Assembly: GCA_002421865.1 (NCBI GenBank) | Contig: DISE01000036.1 | Span: 1-64,000 of the forward strand | Source of the DNA: Castellaniella sp. UBA6218 | GTDB taxonomy: Bacteria > Pseudomonadota > Gammaproteobacteria > Burkholderiales > Burkholderiaceae_B | Direction of reading: 5' to 3' | Length of the DNA stretch: 64,000 bases | Shown: piece by piece, positions 1 to 6,563 of the stretch | Layout of the letters: each line of letters opens with the position of its first letter | Numbering within the stretch: position 1 is the first letter of the stretch | The notes under the pieces: model-generated | The model's input: the letters and a program-made list of their open reading frames with translations, nothing else | Databases searched by the model: none | Told to the model about the DNA's origin: nothing | Made by a program: the position numbers and the translations under genes

Positions 1-59
1 GCGACGTCCACCCGGGTCACGCCCAGGATGTTGTCGATTGCGATGCCTGTGATCTTCAT
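1..59 (-). CDS. N-terminus of phage ATPase-like protein (partial)
   Basis: Only the first 19 codons are inside the window (M-K-I-T-G-I-A-I-D-N-I-L-G-V onward). The start codon overlaps the stop of the upstream gene as ATGA, so translation is probably coupled. A beta-strand start of the type I-x-I-x-N-I-L-G-V is typical of SMC/RecN-like AAA ATPases that sit next to recT in many phage recombination operons. The function is inferred from this short match and from position; the Walker motifs would lie outside the window. Confidence 0.5.
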   Translation of the reverse strand, partial: MKITGIAIDNILGVTRVDV

Positions 60-766
60 TCCAGGGCCTCGTTGGTTTCGTCGGCACCCTGGGGGTGTTC
101 CTCGTGCCAAGCCTTCCAGCCTTTGACCCACTCGATGCACAGGGCGCCGGGCATAACCGGGCAGGCCGCTTGGTCCAGACCTTCGGCGGCCGCCTCACGG
201 CCCTGCAAGTACGCCTCGTCCAGTTCGGCTTGCAGGGGCTGCTGTTCGATCGCCTTGAATTCGGCGTCCACGACATCGTCGTCACTCATGCCGCCGCCGT
301 CGTTGTTGTGATATTCGTGGCCCAGGTCCATGGCACGCTGATCGTCCTCGCCCTGGACTTCTTCCATGCCGGCGGTGTGATCCTCGGCGGCGGCGATCAC
401 GATCAGGCAGGCATGCCCCACGCTGTCGAACAGATGGTGGCGCCCTTCGGAATTCGGGCTGATCTTGAATTGCGCCTTGATGCCGTCCTTGCTGGTGATG
501 GATTCCAGGTCGCCCACTACGGTCGTGCGGTTGTCGCTGGCGATCAGATGGACTGCCATCTTGATGTTGTGCTCGACCCGGGCGCGCAGGCGATCGATCA
601 CATCGTCCTGCTTCGCCTTGGGCAGGCTGGCCCAGGGTTTGGGCAGCAGCTTGATCTCCTGCACGAGCGCCTGCAGGATGTCGCGGCCGATGGTGTCGGC
701 GGTCATTTCGCGGATGTCGCGGGGCTGCTCGGGCTGCTGTTCGGGCTGTTGGTTTTTCTTGGCCAT
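56..766 (-). CDS. Early phage protein with Rmf/CrpP-like C-terminal domain
   Basis: This is a 236-residue acidic protein. The first 20 residues are a Q/P/E-rich low-complexity leader, the middle (about 25-130) is unassigned, and the last ~45 residues (about 184-225) carry A-Y-x-x-G-x-x-A-x-x-G, a C-P pair, then W-x-x-G-W. That spacing resembles ribosome modulation factor and the small CrpP family. It is seven bases downstream of recT and overlaps the next gene by four bases, so it belongs to the leftward recombination operon. What the Rmf-like module does on a phage protein is unknown; a role in host translation control is speculation. The domain match is by eye. Confidence 0.7.
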   Translation of the reverse strand: MAKKNQQPEQQPEQPRDIREMTADTIGRDILQALVQEIKLLPKPWASLPKAKQDDVIDRLRARVEHNIKMAVHLIASDNRTTVVGDLESITSKDGIKAQFKISPNSEGRHHLFDSVGHACLIVIAAAEDHTAGMEEVQGEDDQRAMDLGHEYHNNDGGGMSDDDVVDAEFKAIEQQPLQAELDEAYLQGREAAAEGLDQAACPVMPGALCIEWVKGWKAWHEEHPQGADETNEALE

Positions 767-772
767 GATCGA

Positions 773-1951
773 TTACTCCATGTCGGCCGCATCGGCGCGG
801 CGGCTGCGGGCTTGGCGGGCGGGCTGGCGTTGCGGCGCCGGATCCTCGGGCGGAAAGGGCAGGCCGCCGTCGTTGCTCACGACGCCGTCGAGTTCGTCCA
901 GGCGGCGCTGGTAGGCGGCTTTCAAATCGGCGGCGCGCGCCGGGTCGCAGTCCTGGATGCTGTCGGCGGCCACGGCCAGGGTGTCGTGGTCTTGGGCGCG
1001 CTGGATGCTGGCCAGGACCTTGTCGGCGTCGAGGTATTCGGGCGCGGCGCCGGCGGCCGGCGCCGGCTTGGTGGTTTCGGCCTGTGCTGAGCCGCTGTGG
1101 TCGGTCTGCTGATCAGTGGCCTGTTCGTCGCCGGCGTCGTCCTCATCATCGTCTCCGACCGGCGCGATGTAGTCGCCTTCCAGAACGTTATCCAGGGCCT
1201 GGGAGCGCCCGGCGCCGCTCAGTTCGTCCAGTGCGGCGGCCTGGGCCAGTTCGATGGAGACCGGCAGGTACTTCACCAGGCGGCGTAGCACGGTCTTGCG
1301 GCCCATCTCGGCGTAGTGCTGGCCCCAGACGGTCATCTTCTTGTCGCGGGCGAACTTGTAGTTCTGGCTGTTGTCGCGGATCTCGTTGATCTGCTCGGCG
1401 CTCATGACCTCGAAAGCGTGGCCGCTACCCTGCAGCTTGGCGACCGCATAGAAGGCGACCACAGGGCCGCGCGCGCCCATGGCGGGCTTGTGTACGAGCG
1501 TCTCGTCCAGGCCGTAGCTGTACTCGAATTCGTCGTTCGCGCAGACCTCGTGGGCGGCGATACTGACGATCTGGCCGCTGCGGCGGGCCAGGTCGATCAG
1601 GCCCTTGTAGCCCAGCACGATCTGCACCTCGGTGACGCCCTTCTTGCGGTTCTCGAACGGGATCAGATAGGCGTGACCCAGCGGCGTGTTCGGTTCCAGG
1701 CCCAACTGCGAGCAGTGCACGACGGCGCCCATCAGCGACTCGACGCTGCAGTTCATGAGCTTGGGCGTGGTGCGCAGAGCGCCCAGGGCGATCTTGAGCA
1801 TGCGATCGGCACCGACGTGCTTGGGCAGCACGGCGGCCAGCGTGCCTTTCTGGCTCTCGAAGAACTTTTTCACGTTGCCGATGCCGGCCTCGCGGGCGAC
1901 CATCTTCGAGGTCTGCTTCAGTTCGGCCAAAGATGTGGGGTTTGCAGCCAT
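773..1951 (-). CDS. recT: RecT-family single-strand annealing recombinase
   Basis: This 392-residue protein has a strong RecT-family core over residues 1-240, including S-Q-L-G-L-E-P-N-T-P-L-G-H-A-Y-L-I-P-F and the following V-L-G-Y-K-G-L-I-D-L-A-R-R-S-G segment. The last ~140 residues are a low-complexity acidic/Q/A tail, commonly variable in the family. RecT proteins coat single-stranded DNA and anneal complementary strands with a partner 5'-3' exonuclease, here the gene just upstream. An AGGAG element precedes the ATG. It is part of the operon read from pL at 4397-4425. Confidence 0.93.
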   Translation of the reverse strand: MAANPTSLAELKQTSKMVAREAGIGNVKKFFESQKGTLAAVLPKHVGADRMLKIALGALRTTPKLMNCSVESLMGAVVHCSQLGLEPNTPLGHAYLIPFENRKKGVTEVQIVLGYKGLIDLARRSGQIVSIAAHEVCANDEFEYSYGLDETLVHKPAMGARGPVVAFYAVAKLQGSGHAFEVMSAEQINEIRDNSQNYKFARDKKMTVWGQHYAEMGRKTVLRRLVKYLPVSIELAQAAALDELSGAGRSQALDNVLEGDYIAPVGDDDEDDAGDEQATDQQTDHSGSAQAETTKPAPAAGAAPEYLDADKVLASIQRAQDHDTLAVAADSIQDCDPARAADLKAAYQRRLDELDGVVSNDGGLPFPPEDPAPQRQPARQARSRRADAADME

Positions 1952-1966
1952 GGTGATGGGCTCCTA

Positions 1967-2884
1967 TCAGTAGTTTTCGATGTCGGTCAGCGCCCAGGCG
2001 GGCAGGGATACGGGCTGGATGCCGGTGGGGTAGCCCGGCCACTCGCCGGATTTCAGGCAGGCGGCGTAGGTGTCGAGATTGCGCCGGTACTCGGCGCGAC
2101 CCTGCTCGAGGGCGGCGTCATCCAGCATCACGGCGCTGGCCGCATAGGGGTACTCGGTCTCGACGGCCAGGAAAACGAAGGCCAGCACGTCCACGCCGGC
2201 GGCCAAGGCGTAGCCGTCCGTGTAGTAGGCGGCCTGAACGTGGTAGCGCATGCGCGCGATCTGGCGGGCGAACTCGGCCGGCGCGGCGTTGCTGTAGGTC
2301 TTCACGTCCACCAGGATGGCGCGCCCGGGCCCGGCGTCATGCACCCAGTCCGGCCGGCACCGGCACAGCACGCCGGTCACCGGATCGCGCCAGTACGCGG
2401 ACACCTCCGGGCGGCCCTTTGCCAGCGCATCGCGCATATCGGAAATCTTGCGCACGCTCTTGGCCTGCAGCAGGGCGGTCACGCGCTGCTCCTGCGTGAC
2501 GACCGTGCGGCCTTCGTTGGCCGCCAGCCATTCACGCCACCAGGCCATGGCCATCATGCTGTCGGCGCTTGGGTTCTTGGCGTTCCACTGCGCACTGGTG
2601 GGCCGGCGCGGCGCGTCCGACGGCAGCACGGCATAGCGCTTGTCGAACTCTTTCGGCTCCAGGATCGCGCAGTGCGCCAGGTGTCCGACCAGGCGTGCCG
2701 TGGTTTCGTCGTTCTCGCGCGGCGGCCGGTTCGGGTCGAGATATTCAGCGTGATAGTGCGCCGGGCTGCGCTCGATCAGGTCCAGGCCGGTCTTGCTGAT
2801 CCCCGGGCCTTGGTGATAGGCGTCGATGTCCTGGTTCTCAATGATGCCGATCGGCTCGGCAACGGGTTCGGCGATGGCGTTCAT
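1967..2884 (-). CDS. RecE-like PD-(D/E)XK exonuclease (DUF3799 type)
   Basis: This is a 305-residue protein of the phage exodeoxyribonuclease VIII-like group. Visible landmarks are the N-terminal Y-H-x-x-P-G-I-S-K-T-G-L, the helical segment with G-H-L-A-H-C-A-I-L-E-P, the catalytic R-P-D-W core strand and I-L-V-D-V-K-T carrying the D-x-K pair. A later Q-A-A-Y-Y-T-D-G-Y helix is also typical. It would resect double-strand ends for RecT, its immediate downstream neighbour. The start at 2884 is chosen because GAGGGGG lies seven bases upstream and the ATG overlaps the previous stop as TGATG; an in-frame ATG at 2908 is less likely. Confidence 0.88.
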   Translation of the reverse strand: MNAIAEPVAEPIGIIENQDIDAYHQGPGISKTGLDLIERSPAHYHAEYLDPNRPPRENDETTARLVGHLAHCAILEPKEFDKRYAVLPSDAPRRPTSAQWNAKNPSADSMMAMAWWREWLAANEGRTVVTQEQRVTALLQAKSVRKISDMRDALAKGRPEVSAYWRDPVTGVLCRCRPDWVHDAGPGRAILVDVKTYSNAAPAEFARQIARMRYHVQAAYYTDGYALAAGVDVLAFVFLAVETEYPYAASAVMLDDAALEQGRAEYRRNLDTYAACLKSGEWPGYPTGIQPVSLPAWALTDIENY

Positions 2885-3054
2885 CAATACCCCCTCGTGC
2901 GCAGCCACGCATCCTCGGCCCGATCGGCCGCGGCATCGTCTCGCTGCTGCTGTTCGCAGAAACGGTCTTCGGCCAGGTCTTCCAGGCGTTCGTCGTCAGC
3001 GCGGCGCGGCGCGCGCGGCCGGATCCCCGGCGCCTCCAGGTGTTGCCAGTTCAT
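2884..3054 (-). CDS. Small charged phage protein, 56 aa
   Basis: This is a short reading frame between the exonuclease and the next upstream gene. It starts at an ATG overlapping the upstream stop (ATGA) and stops at a TGA sharing one base with the exonuclease ATG. The product is rich in R, D, E and Q, with no hydrophobic segment. The tight overlaps at both ends argue for a real, translationally coupled gene. No family recognised. Confidence 0.6.
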   Translation of the reverse strand: MNWQHLEAPGIRPRAPRRADDERLEDLAEDRFCEQQQRDDAAADRAEDAWLRTRGY

Positions 3055-3326
3055 GCCGCCGCCTTTGTCGCCATGGCGGCGACCTGGTTGTCGTAGTGAT
3101 CGGCAGCGGCGAGGATGGCCTGGGCGACGGCGCGCGCCACATCGAGATCAAGTCGCGCGGTCGTGACGCCCATGTACACGCTGATGACGTTCTGGTCGGA
3201 GGGTTCGGCCAGGTCGGAGCCGGACACGGAAATATGCGTGCCGGCTTTCGAGATCGTGGTGTGGCGGGATGTCATGCTGGCCGGCGTCAGCGCGGGGCCG
3301 ATCCAGGTGTCGATGTGAGGCTTCAT
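3051..3326 (-). CDS. Hypothetical phage protein, 91 aa
   Basis: The protein begins M-K-P-H-I-D-T-W-I-G-P-A. The first half is Ser/Thr-rich and probably beta-structured (S-K-A-G-T-H-I-S-V-S-G-S). The second half is a helix rich in Ala (D-V-A-R-A-V-A-Q-A-I-L-A-A-A). It overlaps its neighbours by four bases on both sides, as ATGA, within the leftward early operon. No known domain recognised; position suggests an early accessory function. Confidence 0.65.
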   Translation of the reverse strand: MKPHIDTWIGPALTPASMTSRHTTISKAGTHISVSGSDLAEPSDQNVISVYMGVTTARLDLDVARAVAQAILAAADHYDNQVAAMATKAAA

Positions 3327-3826
3327 GGCCGCGCCCTCCGTCCGGTCATCGACTCGTAGATGATCCTTTCCGCCTGGGCGCATTGGTATGCGTCGAAAAA
3401 TCCGAAGTGGCAAGCCTTGGTCTCGATGTCCATTCGCTCGGCCAGCCACGAGTAGGCCGCGCTGCGATCGCCGCCGAAGCGTTCCCGGCAGATCCGCATG
3501 AAACCCGGCTTGACCGATTTGCGGGCCTCTCGGGTTTCCTCGTCGGCGAGCGTGCCCAGCGGCAGGTCGGTGTCCGGGTGCAGGCCGACATAGGCGCGGC
3601 AGCCAGTGCACAGGTAGACGTATGGCCAGTCGCCGTATTCGCGACCGTTGTAGATTTCCGCATTGCTGACCAGGCCGACGCACTCGCCGCAGTGCGGGCA
3701 GGTCGTGGGCGCCTCGATGCGGTCCCTCACTCGGGCAAGCGCTCGACGAGAGACATGCGGTAGCGGGGTGGGCGGGACGAGTTTTTCTGCGCTGCTTGCG
3801 CGAGGGTCGATGCCGAAGATATCCAT
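3323..3826 (-). CDS. Zinc-finger-containing phage protein (DUF3268 type)
   Basis: A 167-residue protein with two CxxC pairs, C-P-H-C-G-E-C near residue 43 and L-C-T-G-C near residue 72, forming a probable zinc ribbon. The segment H-P-D-T-D-L-P-L-G-T-L-A-D-E-E-T-R follows. This arrangement is characteristic of a small zinc-finger family common in Proteobacteria phage early regions. The C-terminal half is helical, with a conserved-looking Y-S-W-L-A-E-R-M segment. It probably binds nucleic acid or a host protein; the target is not known. Confidence 0.8.
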   Translation of the reverse strand: MDIFGIDPRASSAEKLVPPTPLPHVSRRALARVRDRIEAPTTCPHCGECVGLVSNAEIYNGREYGDWPYVYLCTGCRAYVGLHPDTDLPLGTLADEETREARKSVKPGFMRICRERFGGDRSAAYSWLAERMDIETKACHFGFFDAYQCAQAERIIYESMTGRRARP

Positions 3827-3827
3827 C

Positions 3828-4106
3828 TCACACCCCCGGCGTCACGTTGGCACCCACAAACCACAGGGCCATGATCACGATGCCGTAGGCGGCAGGCAGC
3901 CATTCCAGCGACGGCGCGGGATCAAGCGCCGTGGGCGCGGCCGGGACGACCAGCTTGCGGTCATCCTGCTCGGCGCCCCGACGCGCGGCGGCCGGATAGG
4001 CGTAGATTTCGGCGGGGGTCTGGATCTTGGCCGCTGTGGCCCGGACGTACCCCGGGTGTAGGGCACGTTGCGAGCGGCGGCGGGTGAGGGTCAGGCGTGG
4101 GTTCAT
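3828..4106 (-). CDS. Small membrane-anchored phage protein, 92 aa
   Basis: The N-terminal half is Arg-rich (R-R-R-S-Q-R-A) and the last ~25 residues form one hydrophobic segment (A-A-Y-G-I-V-I-M-A-L-W-F-V-G-A), so a single C-terminal membrane anchor is likely. The ATG at 4106 is preferred, with GTGAGG as the ribosome site; a GTG at 4118 overlapping the upstream stop is the alternative. No family recognised. Confidence 0.55.
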   Translation of the reverse strand: MNPRLTLTRRRSQRALHPGYVRATAAKIQTPAEIYAYPAAARRGAEQDDRKLVVPAAPTALDPAPSLEWLPAAYGIVIMALWFVGANVTPGV

Positions 4107-4114
4107 GGCGGGCC

Positions 4115-4369
4115 TCACGCGAACTGAACTTCGGAGTGGGCTCGAACACCGCCGCCGATGTGATCGGTCGTGTTGGCCTCGGTGATGCGCGGCTTGGCGC
4201 CGATTCGCACAGCGGCGCGGGCGATGTCAGCGGCGGCACCACGATGATTGCGGCCGCTGACCAGCAAGAGGTTGTCGGTATTACCCCAGGCCGTGGCGCG
4301 TGCGATCAGGATGCTGATGTCGGCGCCGTGCACTTTGCGTGCTGACTGGTTGAGGGCTTGGATGTTCAT
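4115..4369 (-). CDS. First gene of the leftward early operon, 84 aa hypothetical
   Basis: This is the promoter-proximal gene of the pL operon, preceded by GGGAG seven bases before the ATG. The product is a small basic soluble protein with an N-terminal helix (N-I-Q-A-L-N-Q-S-A-R-K-V) and a Gly/Ala-rich middle. No family recognised. Small proteins in this position of phage early operons often target host processes, but nothing in this sequence shows that directly. Confidence 0.6.
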   Translation of the reverse strand: MNIQALNQSARKVHGADISILIARATAWGNTDNLLLVSGRNHRGAAADIARAAVRIGAKPRITEANTTDHIGGGVRAHSEVQFA

Positions 4370-4396
4370 GGTGGTCTCCCGTGTTGATGGGAGACA

Positions 4397-4425
4397 TTAT
4401 TAGGCATCGCCTTATGATATGTCAA
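4397..4425 (-). promoter_or_regulatory. pL-type early leftward promoter
   Basis: On the minus strand TTGACA (4425-4420) and TAATAA (4402-4397) are separated by exactly 17 bases, close to the sigma-70 ideal. It drives the recombination operon starting at 4369. One operator-like repeat lies inside the spacer and a second just upstream of the -35, so repressor binding would block it. Confidence 0.8.
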
Positions 4426-4463
4426 TAGGCGTAGCCTAATAATTTTTTGTTCGGCAGCGCCTC
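4401..4463. promoter_or_regulatory. Left operator cluster: three TAGGC-N3-GCCTA repeats
   Basis: Three imperfect palindromes are spaced exactly 25 bases centre to centre: TAGGC-ATC-GCCTT (4401-4413), TAGGC-GTA-GCCTA (4426-4438) and TCGGC-AGC-GCCTC (4451-4463). The same element occurs three times around the cI/cro promoters at 10495-10566. The first two sit on pL. The third, the weakest match, lies inside the 3' end of the 74-aa gene and could be fortuitous, though the spacing argues otherwise. Confidence 0.8.
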
Positions 4464-4660
4464 ATGATTTCTTGCACGGTGAGGCGGTGCTCAATGGCCG
4501 CATCACGGAGACTCTCGATAAGGTCTCGCGTTTGGACTGGGCTCATGAGCCGCACAGTTTCGCTCCATGTCGCCAGCAAGTGTTCTAGGCGGCTCTCCAA
4601 CAGCTCCGCCTGACGGACAGTGTTATGCGCGGCGTCACCATCTACCTCAATCCTCTTCAT
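4436..4660 (-). CDS. 74-aa helical protein under a LexA box; candidate antirepressor
   Basis: This is a small, largely helical charged protein (A-E-L-L-E-S-R-L-E-H-L-L-A then T-R-D-L-I-E-S-L-R-D-A-A) with a strong GGAGG seven bases before the ATG. A perfect LexA box lies in the promoter spacer 39-54 bases upstream. Its end abuts and partly contains the left operator cluster. The nearby CI has no visible autopeptidase domain, so a small SOS-induced antirepressor is an attractive role, but this is inference from context. The sequence itself resembles no family I recognise. Confidence 0.75.
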   Translation of the reverse strand: MKRIEVDGDAAHNTVRQAELLESRLEHLLATWSETVRLMSPVQTRDLIESLRDAAIEHRLTVQEIMRRCRTKNY

Positions 4661-4690
4661 TCGGCCCTCCGAATCCCTGTTTGCTAGCCA

Positions 4691-4719
4691 ATAATAAGCT
4701 GTATTTCCATACAGTAAAA
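4691..4719 (-). promoter_or_regulatory. Promoter of the 74-aa SOS-type gene
   Basis: Minus strand TTTTAC (4719-4714) and TATTAT (4696-4691) are 17 bases apart. The LexA box fills the spacer, the usual layout of an SOS-repressed promoter. Confidence 0.65.
4699..4714. promoter_or_regulatory. LexA (SOS) box
   Basis: CTGT-ATTTCCAT-ACAG matches the gamma/beta-proteobacterial LexA consensus CTGT-N8-ACAG with both half-sites perfect. It is placed between the -35 and -10 of the promoter for the 74-aa gene at 4660. Confidence 0.85.
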
Positions 4720-4968
4720 AGCCTTGTCATCTGGCCGAAATCGTGGAACATCGGACTGACGCGGCTTTGCATGAGATAGGGGATTTCCCTATCCGTTGAG
4801 CAACAAGTCTACGGACCTGCGGCCGCTCATGTGCGGGTCTCAGTGCCCTCTGAGGGCAGTTTCATGCCGAGCACGCAGATTTTTTTGCAGGAGCGGGCGC
4901 CAGATAAGGACGCCGTCGCTTTAGCATGCGAAAGCGAGCCTCGCGGGCGGCTGCGATGCGCTGATTCT
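4720..4968. other. Intergenic stretch between SOS-type gene and brnTA
   Basis: No coding frame is convincing here. It holds an inverted repeat GATAGGG-N5-CCCTATC at 4775-4793, which could be a further operator, and a short hairpin TGCCCTC/GAGGGCA near 4849-4865. It separates the leftward early genes from the rightward toxin-antitoxin operon. Confidence 0.4.
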
Positions 4969-5016
4969 GTAACTACAAAAATACCTTGCTTATCGATATT
5001 TGCGTAACTACAATAA
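4969..5016 (+). promoter_or_regulatory. brnTA promoter with duplicated GTAACTACAA element
   Basis: TTGCTT (4986-4991) and TACAAT (5009-5014) are 17 bases apart. The ATG of brnT at 5021 falls seven bases after the -10, so the transcript is probably leaderless. The decamer GTAACTACAA occurs twice, at 4969 upstream of the -35 and at 5004 overlapping the -10. This is a plausible binding site for the BrnA antitoxin. Confidence 0.6.
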
Positions 5017-5020
5017 CCAT

Positions 5021-5290
5021 ATGGAAATCACCTTTGACCCAGCCAAAGACAGCAGCAACCAGCGTAAGCACGGCGTCTCACTGTCACTGGCCCAGGAGAT
5101 TGATTGGCCGGAGGTGATGGCCAAGCCCGACACCCGCCAGGACTATGGCGAGGTTCGGGAGATCGGCTACGCGGTCATCGACGACCGCTTGTACTGCGTG
5201 GTGTTCACGCAGCGCGCAGACAAGATGCACGTCATCAGTCTGCGCAAGGCCAATTCGCGGGAGGTACGGGACTATGTCGAGCAAACGTAA
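5021..5290 (+). CDS. brnT: BrnT-family ribonuclease toxin
   Basis: An 89-residue protein with the BrnT hallmarks: F-D-P-A-K-D-S-S-N-Q-R-K-H-G-V-S at the N-terminus, the R-x-x-G-Y-A-V-I-D-D-R-L central strands, and the terminal I-S-L-R-K-A-N-S-R-E-V-R-D-Y. BrnT toxins are RelE-fold ribonucleases neutralised by the DNA-binding BrnA. The start at 5021 is chosen over an upstream in-frame ATG because it fits the family length and the leaderless promoter. It overlaps brnA by 17 bases. It probably stabilises the prophage or acts in abortive defence; the specific role is not shown. Confidence 0.9.
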   Translation: MEITFDPAKDSSNQRKHGVSLSLAQEIDWPEVMAKPDTRQDYGEVREIGYAVIDDRLYCVVFTQRADKMHVISLRKANSREVRDYVEQT

Positions 5291-5546
5291 ACTGATCATG
5301 CCCACGCCTGAAGAGGATGCGGCGATCAATCGTGGCATTGCGGCGGATCCGGATACCTATGAGTTGGGCGCCGAAGAGTTCAAGCAGTTGAAGCGAGTAG
5401 GGCGCCCACGCCTGGATACACCCAAGGTCGCCGTGACGATCCGCTACGACAAGGCTGTGATCGACGCCTTCAAGGCTGACGGCCCTGGCTGGCAAACCCG
5501 GATGAACGATGTCTTGAAGAAGGCTGTGGCCAGGAAGCGCGCGTAG
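5274..5546 (+). CDS. brnA: BrnA-family antitoxin (DUF4415)
   Basis: A 90-residue protein. The C-terminal ~45 residues form a ribbon-helix-helix (K-V-A-V-T-I-R-Y-D-K strand, then V-I-D-A-F-K and W-Q-T-R-M-N-D-V-L-K-K helices), as in BrnA. The N-terminal half would cover the toxin. GGGAGG lies before the ATG, which is inside the end of brnT. Toxin-first order and autoregulation are usual for this family; the decamer repeats upstream of brnT are the likely operators. Confidence 0.9.
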   Translation: MSSKRKLIMPTPEEDAAINRGIAADPDTYELGAEEFKQLKRVGRPRLDTPKVAVTIRYDKAVIDAFKADGPGWQTRMNDVLKKAVARKRA

Positions 5547-5600
5547 GACTGAAACCGCCTGCAGATGGAAGGCAGAATAGGTTTCCTATAATCGGCGGCC

Positions 5601-6515
5601 ATGGCAACAAAGAAACAGGCGGGCCGCCGTACCGCAAAGCGCAGGTCGGCCCCACGCAAGAAGCAGGCAAGTAGCGGCTTCGCAAGGCTCTTCAAGACGG
5701 CATTTCTCTCGGCGGCGGTGTCCTTCGCCGCCATGCTGTGGGCGCTGCATCCGCAGCTACTCGACCAGATCGGCGTCGACCGGATCCTGGCGTATCTGGA
5801 GCAGCCGCGGCAGGACGTCGCCGCAACTCGTCAGGCCGCGCCAGCGGCGCATGACGGGCACATCCAGACGTCTTTCGCGCAGTGCCGCGAATTTTTCCCC
5901 CATCAGACGCCGCCCGTCGTGCCGGCCCGGCCGACCCAGCGCGAGCTATGCTTCTCGTCCTTTGCCATTCTGTACAGCGGCCAGCGGAAAACCCCGGTGC
6001 TGGTTGCCGAGCGCCTGAACCGTCAGATGCTGACCGCCGCCCAGGGTATCGCGCGCACCGACAGCTTCTACGAAGAGGCGCGCCTGCCGGCGTCAGAGCG
6101 GGCAGGACTGGACGACTACAGGGGATCGGGCTTTGATCGCGGCCACATGGCGCCGGCCGGCGACATGCCAGACGACCAGGCGATGGCGCAGAGCTTCAGC
6201 CTGGCCAACATGATCCCGCAGGCCCCGCAGGCGAATCGCGGCGCCTGGAACAAGATCGAGCAGGACACCCGCAAGTATGTGATGCGCGCCAAGGGTGACG
6301 TGTATGTGGTCTCGGGCCCAGTCTATAGCGATCATCCCCAGACAATCGGGGCCGCGAGGGTTGCGGTGCCCGACTACACGTTCAAGGTCGTCTTCGACGC
6401 CACGACGGGCCGTTCCTGGGTGCACTGGCTGGCCAACAGCCCAGATGCGCGGCCCGGCGCGCCGATCAGCTACGAGGAGTTTGTGAAGCGGACGGGGCTG
6501 CAGGTGTTGGGGTAG
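5601..6515 (+). CDS. Membrane-anchored DNA/RNA non-specific endonuclease (NucA type)
   Basis: A 304-residue protein. A Lys/Arg-rich start is followed by one hydrophobic segment at about residues 30-49, then a beta-beta-alpha-metal nuclease domain with the catalytic D-R-G-H motif at 179-182, continuing H-M-A-P-A-G-D-M. N-M-I-P-Q-A-P-Q-A-N-R-G-A-W-N provides the conserved metal-binding Asn. The anchor suggests the nuclease faces the periplasm, where it could degrade incoming DNA. The gene is alone on its strand, with no obvious immunity partner. Activity and location are inferred. Confidence 0.85.
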   Translation: MATKKQAGRRTAKRRSAPRKKQASSGFARLFKTAFLSAAVSFAAMLWALHPQLLDQIGVDRILAYLEQPRQDVAATRQAAPAAHDGHIQTSFAQCREFFPHQTPPVVPARPTQRELCFSSFAILYSGQRKTPVLVAERLNRQMLTAAQGIARTDSFYEEARLPASERAGLDDYRGSGFDRGHMAPAGDMPDDQAMAQSFSLANMIPQAPQANRGAWNKIEQDTRKYVMRAKGDVYVVSGPVYSDHPQTIGAARVAVPDYTFKVVFDATTGRSWVHWLANSPDARPGAPISYEEFVKRTGLQVLG

Positions 6516-6522
6516 GGGGCGT

Positions 6523-6546
6523 GAAAAGCCGCCCGAAGGCGGCTTG
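6523..6546 (-). terminator. Intrinsic terminator of the lipoprotein gene
   Basis: On the minus strand AAGCCGCC-TTCG-GGCGGCTT is followed by TTC. A perfect 8-bp stem with a UUCG-type loop lies just after the lipoprotein stop. Confidence 0.7.
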
Positions 6547-6563
6547 GGGTGGCTGTCTGCGGA

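Noticed and set aside
95..1090. Long open frames opposite recT, exonuclease, qNOR, cytX and others
   Set aside because: They are antisense shadows produced by high GC content, with low-complexity products and no ribosome sites.
4451..4463. Third left operator as a certain site
   Set aside because: TCGGC-AGC-GCCTC departs from the consensus and lies in the coding end of the 74-aa gene. It is kept within the cluster for its 25-base spacing only.
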